A stretch of 64,000 bases of DNA from Uranotaenia lowii (GCF_029784155.1 NC_073692.1:62935676-62999675); one strand, 5' to 3'. Shown: positions 1-12,318, counted from the first letter of the stretch. The notes: generated by a model from the sequence alone, not told the origin. Translations and numbers: made by a program.

Positions 1-995
1 AATGACAAAAATGACAAAAATGACAAAAATGACAAAAATTACAAAAATGACAAAAATGACAAAAATGACAAAAATGACAAAAATGACAAAAATGACAAAA
101 ATGACAAAAATGACAAAAGTGACAAAAATGACAAAAATGACAAAAATGACAAAAATGACAAAAATGACAAAAATGACAAAAATGACAAAAATGACAAAAA
201 TGACAAAAATGACAAAAATGACAAAAATGACAAAAATGACAAAAATGACAAAAATGACAAAAATGACAAAAATGACAAAAATGACAAAAATGACAAAAAT
301 GACAAAAATGACAAAAATGACAAAAATGACAAAAATGACAAAAATGACAAAAATGACAAAAATGACAAAAATGACAAAAATGACAAAAATGACAAAAATG
401 ACAAAAATGACAAAAATGACAAAAATGACAAAAATGACAAAAATGACAAAAATGACAAAAATGACAAAAATGACAAAAATGAAAAAAATGACAAAAATGA
501 AAAAAATGACAAAAATGACAAAAATGACAAAAATGACAAAAATGACAAAAATGACAAAAATGACAAAAATGACAAAAATGACAAAAATGACAAAAATGAC
601 AAAAATGACAAAAATGACAAAAATGACAAAAATGACAAAAATGACAAAAATGACAAAAATGACAAAAATGACAAAAATGACAAAAATGACAAAAATGACA
701 AAAATGACAAAAATGACAAAAATGACAAAAATGACAAAAATGACAAAAATGACAAAAATGACAAAAATGACAAAAATGACAAAAATGACAAAAATGACAA
801 AAATGACAAAAAATGACAAAAATGACAAAAATGGCAAAAATGACATAAATGACAAAAATGACAAAAATGACAAAAATGGCAAAAATGACAAAAATGACAA
901 AAATGGCAAAAATGACAAAAATGACAAAAATGACAAAAATGACAAAAATGACAAAAATGACAAAAATGACAAAAATGACAAAAATGACAAAAATG
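1..995 (+). repeat. (TGACAAAAA)n minisatellite, array 1
   Basis: A 9-bp unit, TGACAAAAA, is repeated about 110 times and runs off the left edge of the window. Units are nearly identical. Variants are single substitutions, for example GGC for GAC near 830-905, plus one extra A near 810 that shifts the reading frame. Because nine is a multiple of three, long open frames appear on both strands (Met-Thr-Lys, Asn-Asp-Lys or Phe-Val-Ile repeats). These are by-products of the repeat, not genes. The array ends abruptly against retrotransposon coding sequence. Confidence 0.97.
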
Positions 996-1718
996 CACTA
1001 AGAGAACTACAGAGTATTGTGCGGATTCACAACGTACTGTATAATCCACTCTGTCACCACAATCAACATGTCCAGCAACAGAGTCATAGATTCCCCACAA
1101 GATCGAGAGAAAACCTAATACAAAGAAGACCAAACACAGAAAAGATGAAAAGATCCCTTGAATACTTCAGTAAAATGAAGTATAACAGTCTACCAGCGCA
1201 CTTAAAAATCATAAGGAACAAAGCCAGTTTCAAACGTCAACTCAAAGTTCATATAAAAAACCACTTGGAGAACTTCTTAGTATGAAACAACAGTAAAACA
1301 AACTAGATCGTTGAACCTGCCGTAAACCAGTTTTTTCAAAGTCTCCTTAACAGAGAGTAATCTCACTGGAGACTTGAAAGAAGTCCAGTTCCTCACTTCA
1401 AACATATCTGCCTGCCACTAATTGCCTCCATAAAATTTTGTTTTTATCCCTCTCCGCCAGCCACCGCCACCGCCCACCACCGCCCACCAACGCCACCCAC
1501 CACCGCCACCTACAACAGTCACAATTTGAAGAAAATACAGCTCTCAAACAATGAGCCCGAATAATTGAAGCGTTTATAAAACAAAAATTCTGTGTAATCA
1601 CAAAAATTGTACGAAAAATATTGAAAAAACAAATGAATAAAAAAGTGAGGAGGTTTTATGCCTTCGGGAGAATGGTCTTGAATGGTGACCAACTCCCGGG
1701 GGCTTTTCCCTGCTCTGT
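996..1718 (+). mobile_element. 3' end of a non-LTR retrotransposon (RT C-terminus plus 3' UTR)
   Basis: An open frame from about 1000 to the stop at 1283-1285 ends in a segment reading YNSLPAHLK, then SFKRQLKVHI. This wording is typical of the extreme C-terminus of CR1/L2-type reverse transcriptases (N-S-L-P ... F-K-x-x-L). About 430 bp of non-coding sequence follows, ending in a poly(A) run at 1719 that passes directly into the second TGACAAAAA array. I read this as the 3' UTR of the same element. The 5' part is missing because array 1 directly abuts the coding fragment. The clade is tentative because only the last 90 or so codons are present. Confidence 0.6.
1450..1513. repeat. Imperfect CCACCGCCA low-complexity tract
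   Basis: A C-rich stretch made of CCACCGCC and CCACCAACG variants lies inside the presumed retrotransposon 3' UTR. It stands out from the AT-rich surroundings. It yields a short Gly/Trp-rich open frame on the minus strand that I do not regard as a gene. Confidence 0.8.
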
Positions 1719-2960
1719 TAAAAAAAAAAAAAAAAAATGACAAAAATGACAAAAATGACAAAAATGACAAAAATGACAAAAATGACAAAAATGACAAAAA
1801 TGACAAAAATGACAAAAATGACAAAAATGACAAAAATGACAAAAATGACAAAAATGACAAAAATGATAAAAATGACAAAAATGACAAAAATGACAAAAAT
1901 GACAAAAATGACAAAAATGACAAAAATGACAAAAATGACAAAAATGACAAAAATGACAAAAATGACAAAAATGACAAAAATGACAAAAATGACAAAAATG
2001 ACAAAAATGACAAAAATGACAAAAATGACAAAAATGACAAAAATGACAAAAATGACAAAAATGACAAAAATGACAAAAATGACAAAAATGACAAAAATGA
2101 CAAAAATGACAAAAATGACAAAAATGACAAAAATGACAAAAATGACAAAAATGACAAAAATGACAAAAATGACAAAAATGACAAAAATGACAAAAATGAC
2201 AAAAATGACAAAAATGACAAAAATGACAAAAATGACAAAAATGACAAAAATGACAAAAATGACAAAAATGACAAAAATGACAAAAATGACAAAAATGACA
2301 AAAATGACAAAAATGACAAAAATGACAAAAATGACAAAAATGACAAAAATGACAAAAATGACAAAAATGACAAAAATGACAAAAATGACAAAAATGACAA
2401 AAATGACAAAAATGACAAAAATGACAAAAATGACAAAAATGACAAAAATGACAAAAATGACAAAAATGACAAAAATGACAAAAATGACAAAAATGACAAA
2501 AATGACAAAAATGACAAAAATGACAAAAATGACAAAAATGACAAAAATGACAAAAATGACAAAAATGACAAAAATGACAAAAATGACAAAAATGACAAAA
2601 ATGGCAAAAATGACAAAAATGACAAAAATGACAAAAATGACAAAAATGACAAAAATGACAAAAATGACAAAAATGACAAAAATGACAAAAATGACAAAAA
2701 TGGCAAAAATGACAAAAATGACAAAAATGACAAAAATGACAAAAATGACAAAAATGACAAAAATGACAAAAATGACAAAAATGACAAAAATGACAAAAAT
2801 GACAAAAATGACAAAAATGACAAAAATGACAAAAATGACAAAAATGACAAAAATGACAAAAAATGACAAAAATTACAAAAATTACAAAAATTATAGAAAT
2901 TACAAAAATGACATAAATACAAAAATGACAAAAATGACAAAAATGACTAAAATGGCAAAA
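1719..2960 (+). repeat. Poly(A) followed by (TGACAAAAA)n minisatellite, array 2
   Basis: A run of about 18 A residues (1719-1737) leads without interruption into about 134 copies of TGACAAAAA. Two units carry TGGC (near 2603 and 2700), and one carries TGATA near 1866. From about 2868 the units decay (an extra A, then TTACAAAAA and TTATAGAAA variants) and the array fades out by 2960. The poly(A) start fits an array seeded on a retrotransposon tail. Confidence 0.95.
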
Positions 2961-3899
2961 ATGACAAAAACTGGAATCGAGTGTCTCATCTGCCTTAGTC
3001 GATGCTGATTGGAATTATCCACAACTAGTGACATCTATGTGTAATAAATAAGGTTGATGGTAATGATAAGGTCCACTAGAGAGAAGCACAGGGTAACTAA
3101 AGGCTGTTCGGATTGAAATGTGGTCAAACTAATTTGCGTGTTGATTAAAAAAAATCAAAGTATCTTTCAATTTGAAATTAAATATGTGTAAAAGACGATT
3201 GAACTTTGATTGAACTGCTTCTCGCTGCTAATAGTTTTTGGATCTGCTTAACTATCTCCTAATATTTTTCGATTGGGCGAAGTTTTAGCTGACCACTTTT
3301 TGGTCCGAGCACCCTTCAGAATCGTTTTGAACTACTGAACATGATTACAAGTTCATCATCACCATTGCATACAGTACTAACATTCCAATGTCATCGCTTA
3401 AATTTTAGCCTGTGATTTACGAACAGTTAACCTAGTTTTTCAACACGTGGAAGTGACTTAAAAAAACTGAAACGAAACCTCAATAGGTGCAACTTTTTAG
3501 TGTTAGGGTAACCTCACTTTCAATGATCTATGGACTAGACTAGGGCTTTCGAATCATGACGTTTGCAGGAATGGTCAGCGCATTCCCTCTTGATACTCCG
3601 AATGTGTTGATGAATTGTGAGTACAATTGTAATGTTTATTGGGATTTCCTTTGGTTTTTAATTTTTTCATATATTGTAACGATAATTGCTCCGAAACATC
3701 AGGTAAAAAATAATTTCACTACGCTTATCGATTACTTTCCTTAAAAGTCTAAATAAATATTCATAGATATCCGATTAGCGCAACTAACCGGTTCATAACT
3801 GTGCCTTGGCGGCAAATAACAACTAGTAGTTAGGATTCGATTCGAAATCACATGTAATCATGAGTAAATTCATCTGCTATGCTCGTGTAAGTACTAAAA
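2961..3899. other. Stretch between array 2 and Ly6/mucin gene 1
   Basis: No gene is supported here. On the minus strand this is the 3' flank of the gene ending at 3900, so its 3' UTR probably lies in the upper part. A 62-codon open frame at 3556-3744 (+) has no recognisable motif. I see no clear repeat or RNA gene. Confidence 0.5.
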
Positions 3900-4928
3900 C
3901 TAAACGTTACACAGATGGGTCATGCAAACGGAGCACTGCTGGTGTTGACCTCCGGAAAGGCTGCTACAGGTGTGATCATGATTCTGGCCAAGGCGAGCGC
4001 AACCACGCCGGACGATGTCCCGCATACCGTCTGAAATTATTTTGATGAAGAGGTTTTGCATTTAGAACTTAGAGTTTTGGGTTTATTTAGTTATTTGAAA
4101 CGTACTATTGGTCCGGACGGTGGTGCAGACAAATGGCTGTTGAGGAGCGGGATCCAAGGGGATGATCAATCGGGAGTCGAAACCCGGCATCGGCGTGATG
4201 GGCGGGGTGACCAGATCCCCGGGATTTCCCTGGGGTGGGGGAGGAGCCATGGTAGGAGCGATTGTGGTGGGCAATGGTGGAGGAGTCAGAATCGGATCTC
4301 CAGTTGGTTCCGGTTGCGGGGAAGGCTGAGGTTCCGGTTGAGAGGTAGGTTGAGGAGGTGTGATTTCCGGTGGAATGGTGGGCTGAGGTGTAGGTTCCGG
4401 TCCCGGTTGAGGTGGTGCCGCAGTTGGCCCTTCTGTTGGCAACGTTGGAGGCGTAACGGGAGGTTGCGGAGTTGGCGCTGCTGGTGGAACGTTTTCCATC
4501 CCACAGGGCATTACCACAGGTGCAGTTCCCATGCCACAATCCTCACAATGATAGCACAGCAGCTGAGCATTGGCAGCTGAAATTGGAAAGAAATTAAGCG
4601 CTTGTTTCAGTGGTGATTCGAGAAATTTGACTAGGAAACCCTTATTCAGCTAATATGGAACTTAAAAGAACGCATTTTAATATCTTCACAAATTTTTGTG
4701 CACTGTTGACAAAATAAGCACAAAAATACGAGTTTCCACATAACAGTGCTCTCAATTTCTCTTTTAAGTTAGTAATAAAAATTTGAATCTCAAATTTGGT
4801 TCACAAACTTCTTAAAATAACGCCAATAACAATGTCATAAGAAATTTCACGGCATGATCAAGTACAAACTATCACTCACTTGCTGCAAACAGCAGCACTC
4901 CGATCCAAACGACTTGACCTGACTTCAT
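3900..4928 (-). CDS. Secreted Ly6-type protein split by a Pro-rich insert (Ly6/mucin gene 1)
   Basis: I read three coding exons on the minus strand: 4928-4880, 4576-4106 and 4030-3900, 216 codons plus a TAG stop. Both introns (303 and 75 bp) are phase 1 with GTGAGT/CAG and GTACGT/CAG ends. Exon 1 (49 nt) encodes a signal peptide starting MKSGQVVW, with likely cleavage after TANA. Exon 2 opens with a four-cysteine half (LLCYHC, EDC, PCG), then about 130 residues dominated by Pro, Thr, Glu and Gln, and ends FVCTT. Exon 3 supplies the other half: RRGC, HTC, QCSVC and LCN near the end. The ten cysteines and the terminal CN match the Ly6/uPAR (three-finger) pattern. No hydrophobic tail follows, so I infer a secreted rather than GPI-anchored protein. 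Function is unknown; mucin-like O-glycosylation of the insert is likely. If the second intron is not removed, the frame instead stops at 4083. AATAAA overlaps that position. Confidence 0.82.
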
Positions 4929-5027
4929 GGTTAATGTCCTCGTAAAACTATCTTCAAATTTCGATTTCGGTATTTGCACTCTAATAACGGCCGGTAAGGA
5001 CTCGATGTTTCTGGTGGGATTTATCTG

Positions 5028-5116
5028 TTAATACTACATGGCACGAGCTGGTCTCGATGCGCTTTTGTACACTTTCTGGGATCGATCAGATAATCGCGCT
5101 TATCGGTATAGCGATA
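5028..5116 (-). promoter_or_regulatory. Candidate upstream region of gene 1 with clustered GATA motifs
   Basis: Within 200 bp upstream of the start codon the minus strand holds AGATAAAT (about 5028-5035), TTATCTGATCGATC (about 5080-5093), CGATAAGCG (about 5097-5105) and TTATCGC (about 5111-5117), all containing GATA cores on one strand or the other. GATA factors drive midgut and fat-body genes in insects, so this may hint at tissue of expression. GATAAAT lies about 100 bp before the ATG and could serve as a TATA-like element. AT-rich DNA gives GATA cores by chance, so this is suggestive only. Confidence 0.35.
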
Positions 5117-5129
5117 AAATTTTGGAACC

Positions 5130-6565
5130 AGTCAGCCCACCAGTACCAGATTCATCCAATTCCAGAACGTCGAGGATAGAAATAGCCATGAGCGTCCAAC
5201 GATTGTGATATGAAGAAAAAACTGGGAAACATAAAATGATCTTTTTAGTTAACGTGAAAAGTGTAGCATCTTGTTAAGTTTTTCTCTGATTAAAATTAAT
5301 TTTTTTTAATAATCGCGAAGAAAAAAGAAACTCGGCGCTAATGGATAAAATCATCAAACTCGTGCTGATTTATCTGTTCAGTTTTACCAGCTGTGTGATT
5401 GAATCAGTCATCATTAGTTTGGGTTTTGAAAATACAGAACTGTAAATTCTGGAACCAGTTAATTACGACGCGGGTCGCTCCCCCATTTTAGATACCAGTT
5501 TGAAGAATCACCTCGAAAAACGAGCTGTCAATAAGTATGGGAATTTTATGGCAACGAGCCACCAAAATTTAACAGCTCACCATTATTTGGAATTAGAATT
5601 TGAACAGTTGACAACAATTACGGTAAGGTTTTCTAAATAATTGTTGAGCGATGCACAGAGGAGTATATAGAACAAAAAGTTGTCCAAAAGTGTTTTTGAT
5701 GTTTATAGTCAGTCATATGTTTGAATGTGTTGGAATAAGAACAATAAAATATGACTAGAGTTTAAAAAAGTAATTTTTAGCTAATTCAATCACCTACCTG
5801 TGAAGCTTTCTGATAATAAAAATTCGATATCAGTATCGAATCCACTTGATACTTATAATATTATCTTTCGGATAAATAATGCAAATATCATTAAATTATT
5901 CTAAGGAAAATCCTCTTATTTTCTTACCACTCGATGAACTGATTTCTATTCAGATTCGCATCAACAAATTATTGTAGCTTTTCTATGTAATGGGCTTTGA
6001 AAACATTCTGCAATTCAGTCGCTTTGCAGGTGCCTTAGAAATTTTTTGATTATTTTTGAAGCATTCGTTTATCAAGCTGCCCTAATTTCATTTGTGCTGC
6101 ATAGTCTAAAACATCCATAGGCACGATTCTATGGAGCTCCTGTGATTTTGTTTGTTTATTTTTTTTTTTGTCTATTTGGAGTACACCGTGAAATTTCAAT
6201 GAGCCTTTCCTCTAAAAATATAAAATTTGCTTCTATAAAGCGATCTCAATACTCTATACTGCCTGATTATTCTAGGCAGCCGAGCTCTGAAAAATGAACG
6301 TTCATTCTGCAAACAAAAATTTTCAAATTAGTTTGAATAAATTCTCGTTTTTAAACCCATAACTAAAATCCAAGAGTTTTCTTTGTAAAAATTTAAAAAA
6401 AAAAGAAAGCTGTAGGGAGAAGTTGTCTACTACCGGATACTTAAGGTTTTTAAGCAATAACTTTAAAAATAGATTTTTTTAAATATTGGTTCTGCTACTG
6501 ATTTGAAGAGTATCAATAATATGATCACTTAACTATATTAGAAAAAAATTAATTTACAACATATT
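5130..6565. other. AT-rich intergenic DNA
   Basis: No coding sequence, RNA gene or repeat boundary could be supported in this stretch. Confidence 0.5.
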
Positions 6566-7943
6566 GGGGAACTGGGTGTAGAATGCGCAGTCGAGACAAG
6601 ATGCGCCACCAGCAGTATTTCACTAAACAAACATTGTTCAACATTTTTGAAAATGCCAGTTTGTTCTATTTACACTTTTATGCGTTTATAAACACTTGTG
6701 GACCTTCTGAGTTTTCTATATTGCGTAAATTTGACGAAAAACGAAAACAATATTTTTTAGGAGCTGTGAAGTAGAAAAGAAATGTTTTTGCCTGGCAAAA
6801 ACTTTCGGTGGCCTTTGAATTAATAAACACTTATTAATCGTTAAACGGCGCGTTTGGGTAGGGGAAAAGTTCATATAACGCCCCATGTGGCTAATACGCG
6901 CCACCCTTGTTTTGAAGAATCTGTAACATTTTAAGCTTGCAAAATATTACCAATTTGTTTTGAATGCTGTGATTCGTCATGGCAAGTTTGATTTTTTCCT
7001 TAAAATGCCCCTGTGTCGTAATAATTTTACAATTTAGGTTTTTCTTAATTTCGATCTAAATTTTAAAACACTTTCAATAAGGTGTCACCAAGCAGAGAAA
7101 AACGAATAAGACAATATTTTCTGACACATTGATAGAGGAGAATCTCAACTATGATTTAATGCTATGAAATCATATCGAACTCGCTAAGGTATGCTTTTTA
7201 TGGGTATGTTCTATCATGGCCCATGCGCTCGTTATAACGCGCCAATCGTAATAGGCAAGAAATAGCATTAATTTTTCAAAAAGGCCAATTTTCTTCGAAA
7301 ATGCACAAAAAGTCTAAAACAAAATTTGGAGCGTGAATTCAGCCCAAAAAATCTTCTTTTAATTTTTTTTTTAATTTTGTGAGTCCATTTTGATTATCTT
7401 TTCATTCAAAGTGTCTGTAGGTATTGGTGTGTTTTCGGTCTTCGGCTGCTTTCGGGTGTGTTCGGCTGCTAGGCGCGTATTGAATACACAGCGGCGCGTA
7501 TTTGCAACACAGCTTTGTTTTGTGGCTTTGAATATGGTTTGTAAAAATCAAGTTTTTGAAGCAACTATAGCAATTTGAGTAATAAAAAATCATAGGCATT
7601 TGTAGAAAACAATTTTCTTCAACGATTTCACCCATTTTCAACACAATTTGTACGTGGAATGCATAGAAAAACATCGATTCGCTTAGGTGGCGCATAATAG
7701 GGCATGTTCCTCTACACACATATGAGCACTTTGTCCCAAACGAAATGGAAATCATACTTTAGAAAGCCTTTCAAAATTTCAACATTTAAGACGTAAATAA
7801 TTGGTATAGGTGTTCCTGTTTGTATATTTCTGGTGAAGAACAGTCCCCTTTTCAAAACTATTGTCGAATTTAATGGATTGCATTCTTCATTTACGAGTAA
7901 TGAAAGATTCGTCTTAACGTGGGCGTCTTCCCCCCAGTTCCCC
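6566..7943. mobile_element. Non-autonomous DNA element with GGGGAACTGGG inverted ends
   Basis: The left end reads GGGGAACTGGGTGTAGAA. The right end, reverse-complemented, reads GGGGAACTGGGGGGAAGA, so the first 11 bases match exactly and the next positions partly. The interior is AT-rich but holds repeated GGCGCGT or GCGCC words (about 6850-6900, 7220, 7475-7500, 7688). I see no transposase and no clean target duplication. The superfamily is unknown. Confidence 0.55.
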
Positions 7944-8144
7944 TTCATGTGGTAAGAGAAATCATTTCATGTTAGTTTTACTTCACGAAAGTTGTCACCA
8001 ATGGCACAAAAACGTAGCAAAATTACAGAAATCTTTTGCACAGGACTTGTGAGTATGTGTTTTCCAATACTGAACGTTCTATGAAGCCAGTCTTAAAAGT
8101 TTTTTTTTTTTAAACCAGAATGAAACATTTCTTTCGAAAAAACA

Positions 8145-8350
8145 AGAGAAAAATTGTCTATGACCGGACAGCAAAATTTAAAGTTTCTCAGAGGACCATA
8201 AAAAGTTTCATTATTGAGTCCTTATCTTCTGCTAACCATTTGAGGGTGTTATAGAGATGAAAAAATTACAGTTTCAAGTTGAAATTATCTATAATCTATC
8301 GGTCATAGACAACAATTTGGTGTCCGGTCATAGAAAAATCGCATTTTTTT
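8145..8350. repeat. Short inverted repeat (TCTATGACCGGACA)
   Basis: TCTATGACCGGACA near 8157 recurs inverted as TGTCCGGTCATAGA near 8320, with a further TCGGTCATAGACAA in between at about 8298. The arms enclose roughly 150 bp. It may be a small hairpin-type MITE; I could not set outer ends. Confidence 0.45.
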
Positions 8351-9522
8351 CAAATTATCCCAATTTCGTTTTTTATCTTATATCTAATATAGTCGAAAAA
8401 TAACCAATCAACGATGTCGTTCATGTGCAATTCCAATTTTACAAGCCGAAAAAAACAGACCACAATACAAATGCAAAGTTTAGGCGAGCTTCTCCTCACT
8501 ACAAGGCAAAAGCTTAAGATGCCTATCATTGGTTTACCTTTTCTGATTAAATTACCATATTTCTAACACCATATCAGGCTACTATTTAATTAAGTTACTT
8601 CAGCTAATTTTTGACAGGTCGTGTGTGTGCAAGTGAATGTAAACAAACGGTTGCAAATACTAGCTTCTAATAAATCATTATTTTCTTTGATTTGATTAGG
8701 ATTTTCAGAAAATGAAGGATACAAATTTGAAGTAGAAGGTTCAGAGATTATTGTGAGATATAGGAAAAAATGTGTATGTGCCGTGAAGCATCGCAAATCG
8801 ACAACAAAAAAGGTAAATTTTTTACTACTCCAAAAACTATTCTGAGTATTTCACATATTTTTGAATGAAAACTCGAGCCAAATGCATATTTTCAATTGCA
8901 GTTTGTTAAAAGAGTAGTCAATTGACGTTTCTTTAAAATTTGGGAAAGACCCAACAATTGGTAAGCTAGAATTTTTTATTCGAAAAAACTTAAATTTTTG
9001 TTATTTTCTATTAGGTTTCCTTCTGCAGCTGCATACAATCAGGCGTAATAATTTTAAAGCTGGAAGGCGGATTTGGATATTTGATGGTGGTTGAAATGAA
9101 AAAAAAAATTAAATCCTTGGATTACTACACAATTCAAGTTTATTAAATGCTTTTCAATTGCCATCGTTCAATGGTTATAACATGTTTTGTATTTTTATCG
9201 GACCTCATGATCTCATTTTTTTGGGAAATTTTATTGAAAGTTATATTTATACAACCACTAGCCGTAGAAAATTTTAAATTAAAACTTAACATTTTATACT
9301 GTCTTAGGCTGAAACTATTTGAATTTTTATATAACGTTTTTATTAAATGTAACAACTAAACCAAATCCAATAGTTATAGTTTAAAGTAACAACGAGAAAA
9401 TCCTTCTTTTAGACAGACCAACGAGAAGCGCATAAAGTTTAATATAAAGATATGATAAAAAAATATAGATTATTGGAAAAAAATAAAAAGCTAAGAAAAT
9501 GGACGAAAAGATTGATTCACAT
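8351..9522. other. AT-rich intergenic DNA
   Basis: Only short open frames without recognisable motifs are present. No gene is supported. Confidence 0.5.
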
Positions 9523-9942
9523 GGGGGCCGTTCAGATACCACGTGGACAGAATAATGAGATTTTTGACCCCCTCCTCCCCTTTCGTGGCCAAGCGTGGAC
9601 ATTTGGCAAACACCTACCTCCCTCCCCGGATGTCCACGTGGACAGATTTGAATTTTTTTTTGCTAAATCTAATTTGTAATAATTATAATTATTATTAATT
9701 TCTAAATTATCATATTTATAGCTTGCGTTCAAGTGGCTACTAGCTGCTTGAACTTAAACTGGAAAGCTTTGAAATTTTAAGATTTTGATTGAAACATTTT
9801 AATATTTATTCACCATTAGAAAATATTTTGAAAGTAAGTATGTCCCCGTGGACATTACCCAAACCCCTACCCCCCTCTCCGTGGACATTTCCATAACCCC
9901 TCCTCCCCCCTAAGTTGTCAAGGTGGTATCTGAACGGCCCCA
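9523..9942. mobile_element. MITE with GGGGCCGTTCAGATACCAC inverted ends
   Basis: The left end carries GGGGCCGTTCAGATACCAC. The right end carries its reverse complement as GTGGTATCTGAACGGCCCC with slight variation inside. The element is about 420 bp. Subterminal regions on both sides repeat a GTGGACA word next to C-rich CCCCTCC runs (about 9545-9650 and 9843-9912), while the centre is AT-rich. There is no coding capacity. A target duplication is not evident, so the superfamily is left open. Confidence 0.75.
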
Positions 9943-10257
9943 TTTTAGTTTTCTCTGACCGACTGACTATTTTAAAATGAAACTATCAGATCGAATTGAC
10001 TCTCCTACCAGGCTAATTTATTCAAATTTAATTGAAAACAAACTCCAATTTTTCAAAGGAGAGTTTTTTTCATAATCATTTGGATTTATGAAAACTTAAC
10101 TCGAAGCAATGTAAAGTCGTCTATAATTTATCGTTCACCCGGAATGTTGCTCACGCAACATCGTACTATCCCAGAGGGCAGCAGCGCAGCTTCGAAACAG
10201 CGGCGAAACTAGTCAGGTCGTTGTCAATGAAGCAAGTTGAAACTAATTAAAATAGTC

Positions 10258-12318
10258 CAGGGCCGGATTAAGCCATCGGGGGGCCCGGGGCAATTTATCT
10301 CGGGGGGCCCCTATAATTCGATTTTTTTTCAAATGCTACCCAGAAAATACAAAAGCTTTTAAACGTGTTAAAAAACTGGAGATGAGTTCAGTATACTATC
10401 TTCAAATAGCCATGTTGTCTGCGTAGAAAATAGCTTCTAGTACCTTCAAATAAAAATTGTTAATCAATCACGTGCAAACATTGCGGAAGAGTTCAGAAAT
10501 TTCTTAGAGATGAAAACTATAATTTTAGCTGCAAAATGCTAAATTTAATTCTTCTTTTTTAATCCTTATCATTAACTAAAATTCTCTAATTTAAAAAAAT
10601 GACCGGATAGATATTTTAAATGATTTTCATATAATCATTGATCGTTTGGTTTGTGCTAATTCGAGAAATATTCACCTAGTTTCAATAAGGAAGAATCTTG
10701 AAGATTTGAAAAATAGAAAATAAAATTTAAAAAAAAAATAAACAAAATAATTAAATCCATATTCCATCGAGAGACAGATATAAGAGTTTGGGAATTCAAA
10801 ACTTAAAATCACGTTATATTCAGAACCAAATACAGTGTCCCGAATCTAAATCATAATTTCAAATCAAGTTTTAAGAAACAAAATATGAATTAAATTAAAA
10901 AAAAAAAAGAGATACTAAGTTACTATCAGAGCAAAATCAGAAATTGCTCCAAATTTGAATTTCAATTTTATGTCTTTGAAACACAAAAAAAAATCTTTTC
11001 ATGATATGTTTTTTGATATGATTCTCATCAGATAATTTTTTTTATCAAATGGTTATTCTAAATGTGACGAAAGTTTCATTCGATGCCCTCAAAGCCAAAT
11101 GGGTATTAGTGCAAAAATGATCGGTTGAAAAAAAAAAATGAGAATAAAGATTAAATGTTTAAAACACACAATCAGTTAATATTGAAAAAAAAAATCAGAT
11201 ACGGAATCCAAATGAGTTTAGTACGCTAAACTTAGGTTGCCAGAATGCCCGGTATTTTTCGGGTTTGCCCGGAAATTTAACAAAAATTTTTACAAAAGTC
11301 CGGTCCCGCCCGATTGTCCGGATTTCATTCACATTATTTGCCAAAGCAAACAGAGAAAATCGTATTATGTTGTGTTGTCAATCAATCAACCCAAACGGAA
11401 TTTTTTGAGCATATTTTATAAAATTAATAATGAAAAGTTTTTTTTTGAAAGCTTAAATACGATTTAGAAATTGCTGATGAAAAAAACAATTTGAGAATGA
11501 TAATTTGAAAAATGATCTGCTGAATTCGGGATATTCACTTCAATAGATGATAAAATTTCGGTTAAATCAGTTGAAAATGTTCCAGTACAAATTTCAAGTC
11601 TAAGACAGAAACTGATATGAAAATTCAATAAAGAAACCCTGTACTGTCGATTGGGCCAAATTAAGCAACTACAAAGATTTAAAAAGATTTTACTTTCAAA
11701 AATAGGGAAGGAAAAGGGTTAAGAATTTATAAACCAATGAAAATTTCAATAATAATGATTGAAAGGTGGAAGTTTAAGTTATTATAATACGCGATATTAA
11801 CCTGGATACTGCCCGGGTAAAATTCTGAAAAGTTTATCATAAAGCAAAATGAGCTTAACGTAACAACAAACATTATTTTTGTGTAAGACGTTTGAATGTA
11901 ATGAAAATGTGTAAAATTTTACCGGTTCTGTACAGAATATCGTAACTGATATGTTTCGATAAAAAAAATGAAAATTTGAGGGGTTTTGCCTCATATTCGT
12001 CTTAATTTTTTTTTCGAATTCAGTTTTGTTCAGAAGAATTTGATCAGCTCGCAAAATGTGGGAGAGCTCCTTCACTGCTTACTCTAGGGGGCCCCTTAAC
12101 TTTTTAAGACAAAAGCTAATCTAGATATTTTTTCACGTGGGCCCTTTAGTTTTTATATTTCAAGTTTTCATTCCGATTTTCTAGTTTTGATACCTTTTAA
12201 TGGATTTGTGGTAGTATGATTAAAGTAATGTTAAAACTTTTTTTTCCCTCGGGGGGCCCCCCTGAGCCGGGGGGCCCGGGGCAATTGCCCCTTTTGCCCC
12301 CCCTTTAATCCGGCCTTG
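10258..12318. mobile_element. hAT-like DNA element, non-autonomous or decayed
   Basis: The left end is CAGGGCCGGATTAAG and the right end, reverse-complemented, is CAAGGCCGGATTAAAG. The element is flanked by the identical 8-bp duplication AAATAGTC (10250-10257 and 12319-12326). An 8-bp target duplication with CAGGG-type ends is characteristic of the hAT superfamily. GGGGGGCCC-rich subterminal stretches sit just inside both ends. No transposase could be recognised; the interior is AT-rich with only short frames. Its right-hand part is included in the tandem duplication described separately. Confidence 0.85.

Noticed and set aside
2..1285. Very long repetitive open frames (Met-Thr-Lys, Asn-Asp-Lys) in the left arrays, with matching minus-strand frames
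   Set aside because: They are forced by a 9-bp tandem repeat that lacks stop codons in most frames. Only the last 90 or so codons of the plus frame are real retrotransposon sequence.
3860..4580. Plus-strand open frames over Ly6/mucin gene 1, including Arg/Trp-rich ones
   Set aside because: They are antisense shadows of the minus-strand exons, whose splice sites, signal peptide and cysteine pattern are coherent.
6583..9732. Numerous 60-120 codon frames between 6.5 and 9.7 kb
   Set aside because: They lie within or beside inverted-repeat elements, lack recognisable motifs and have AT-driven composition.
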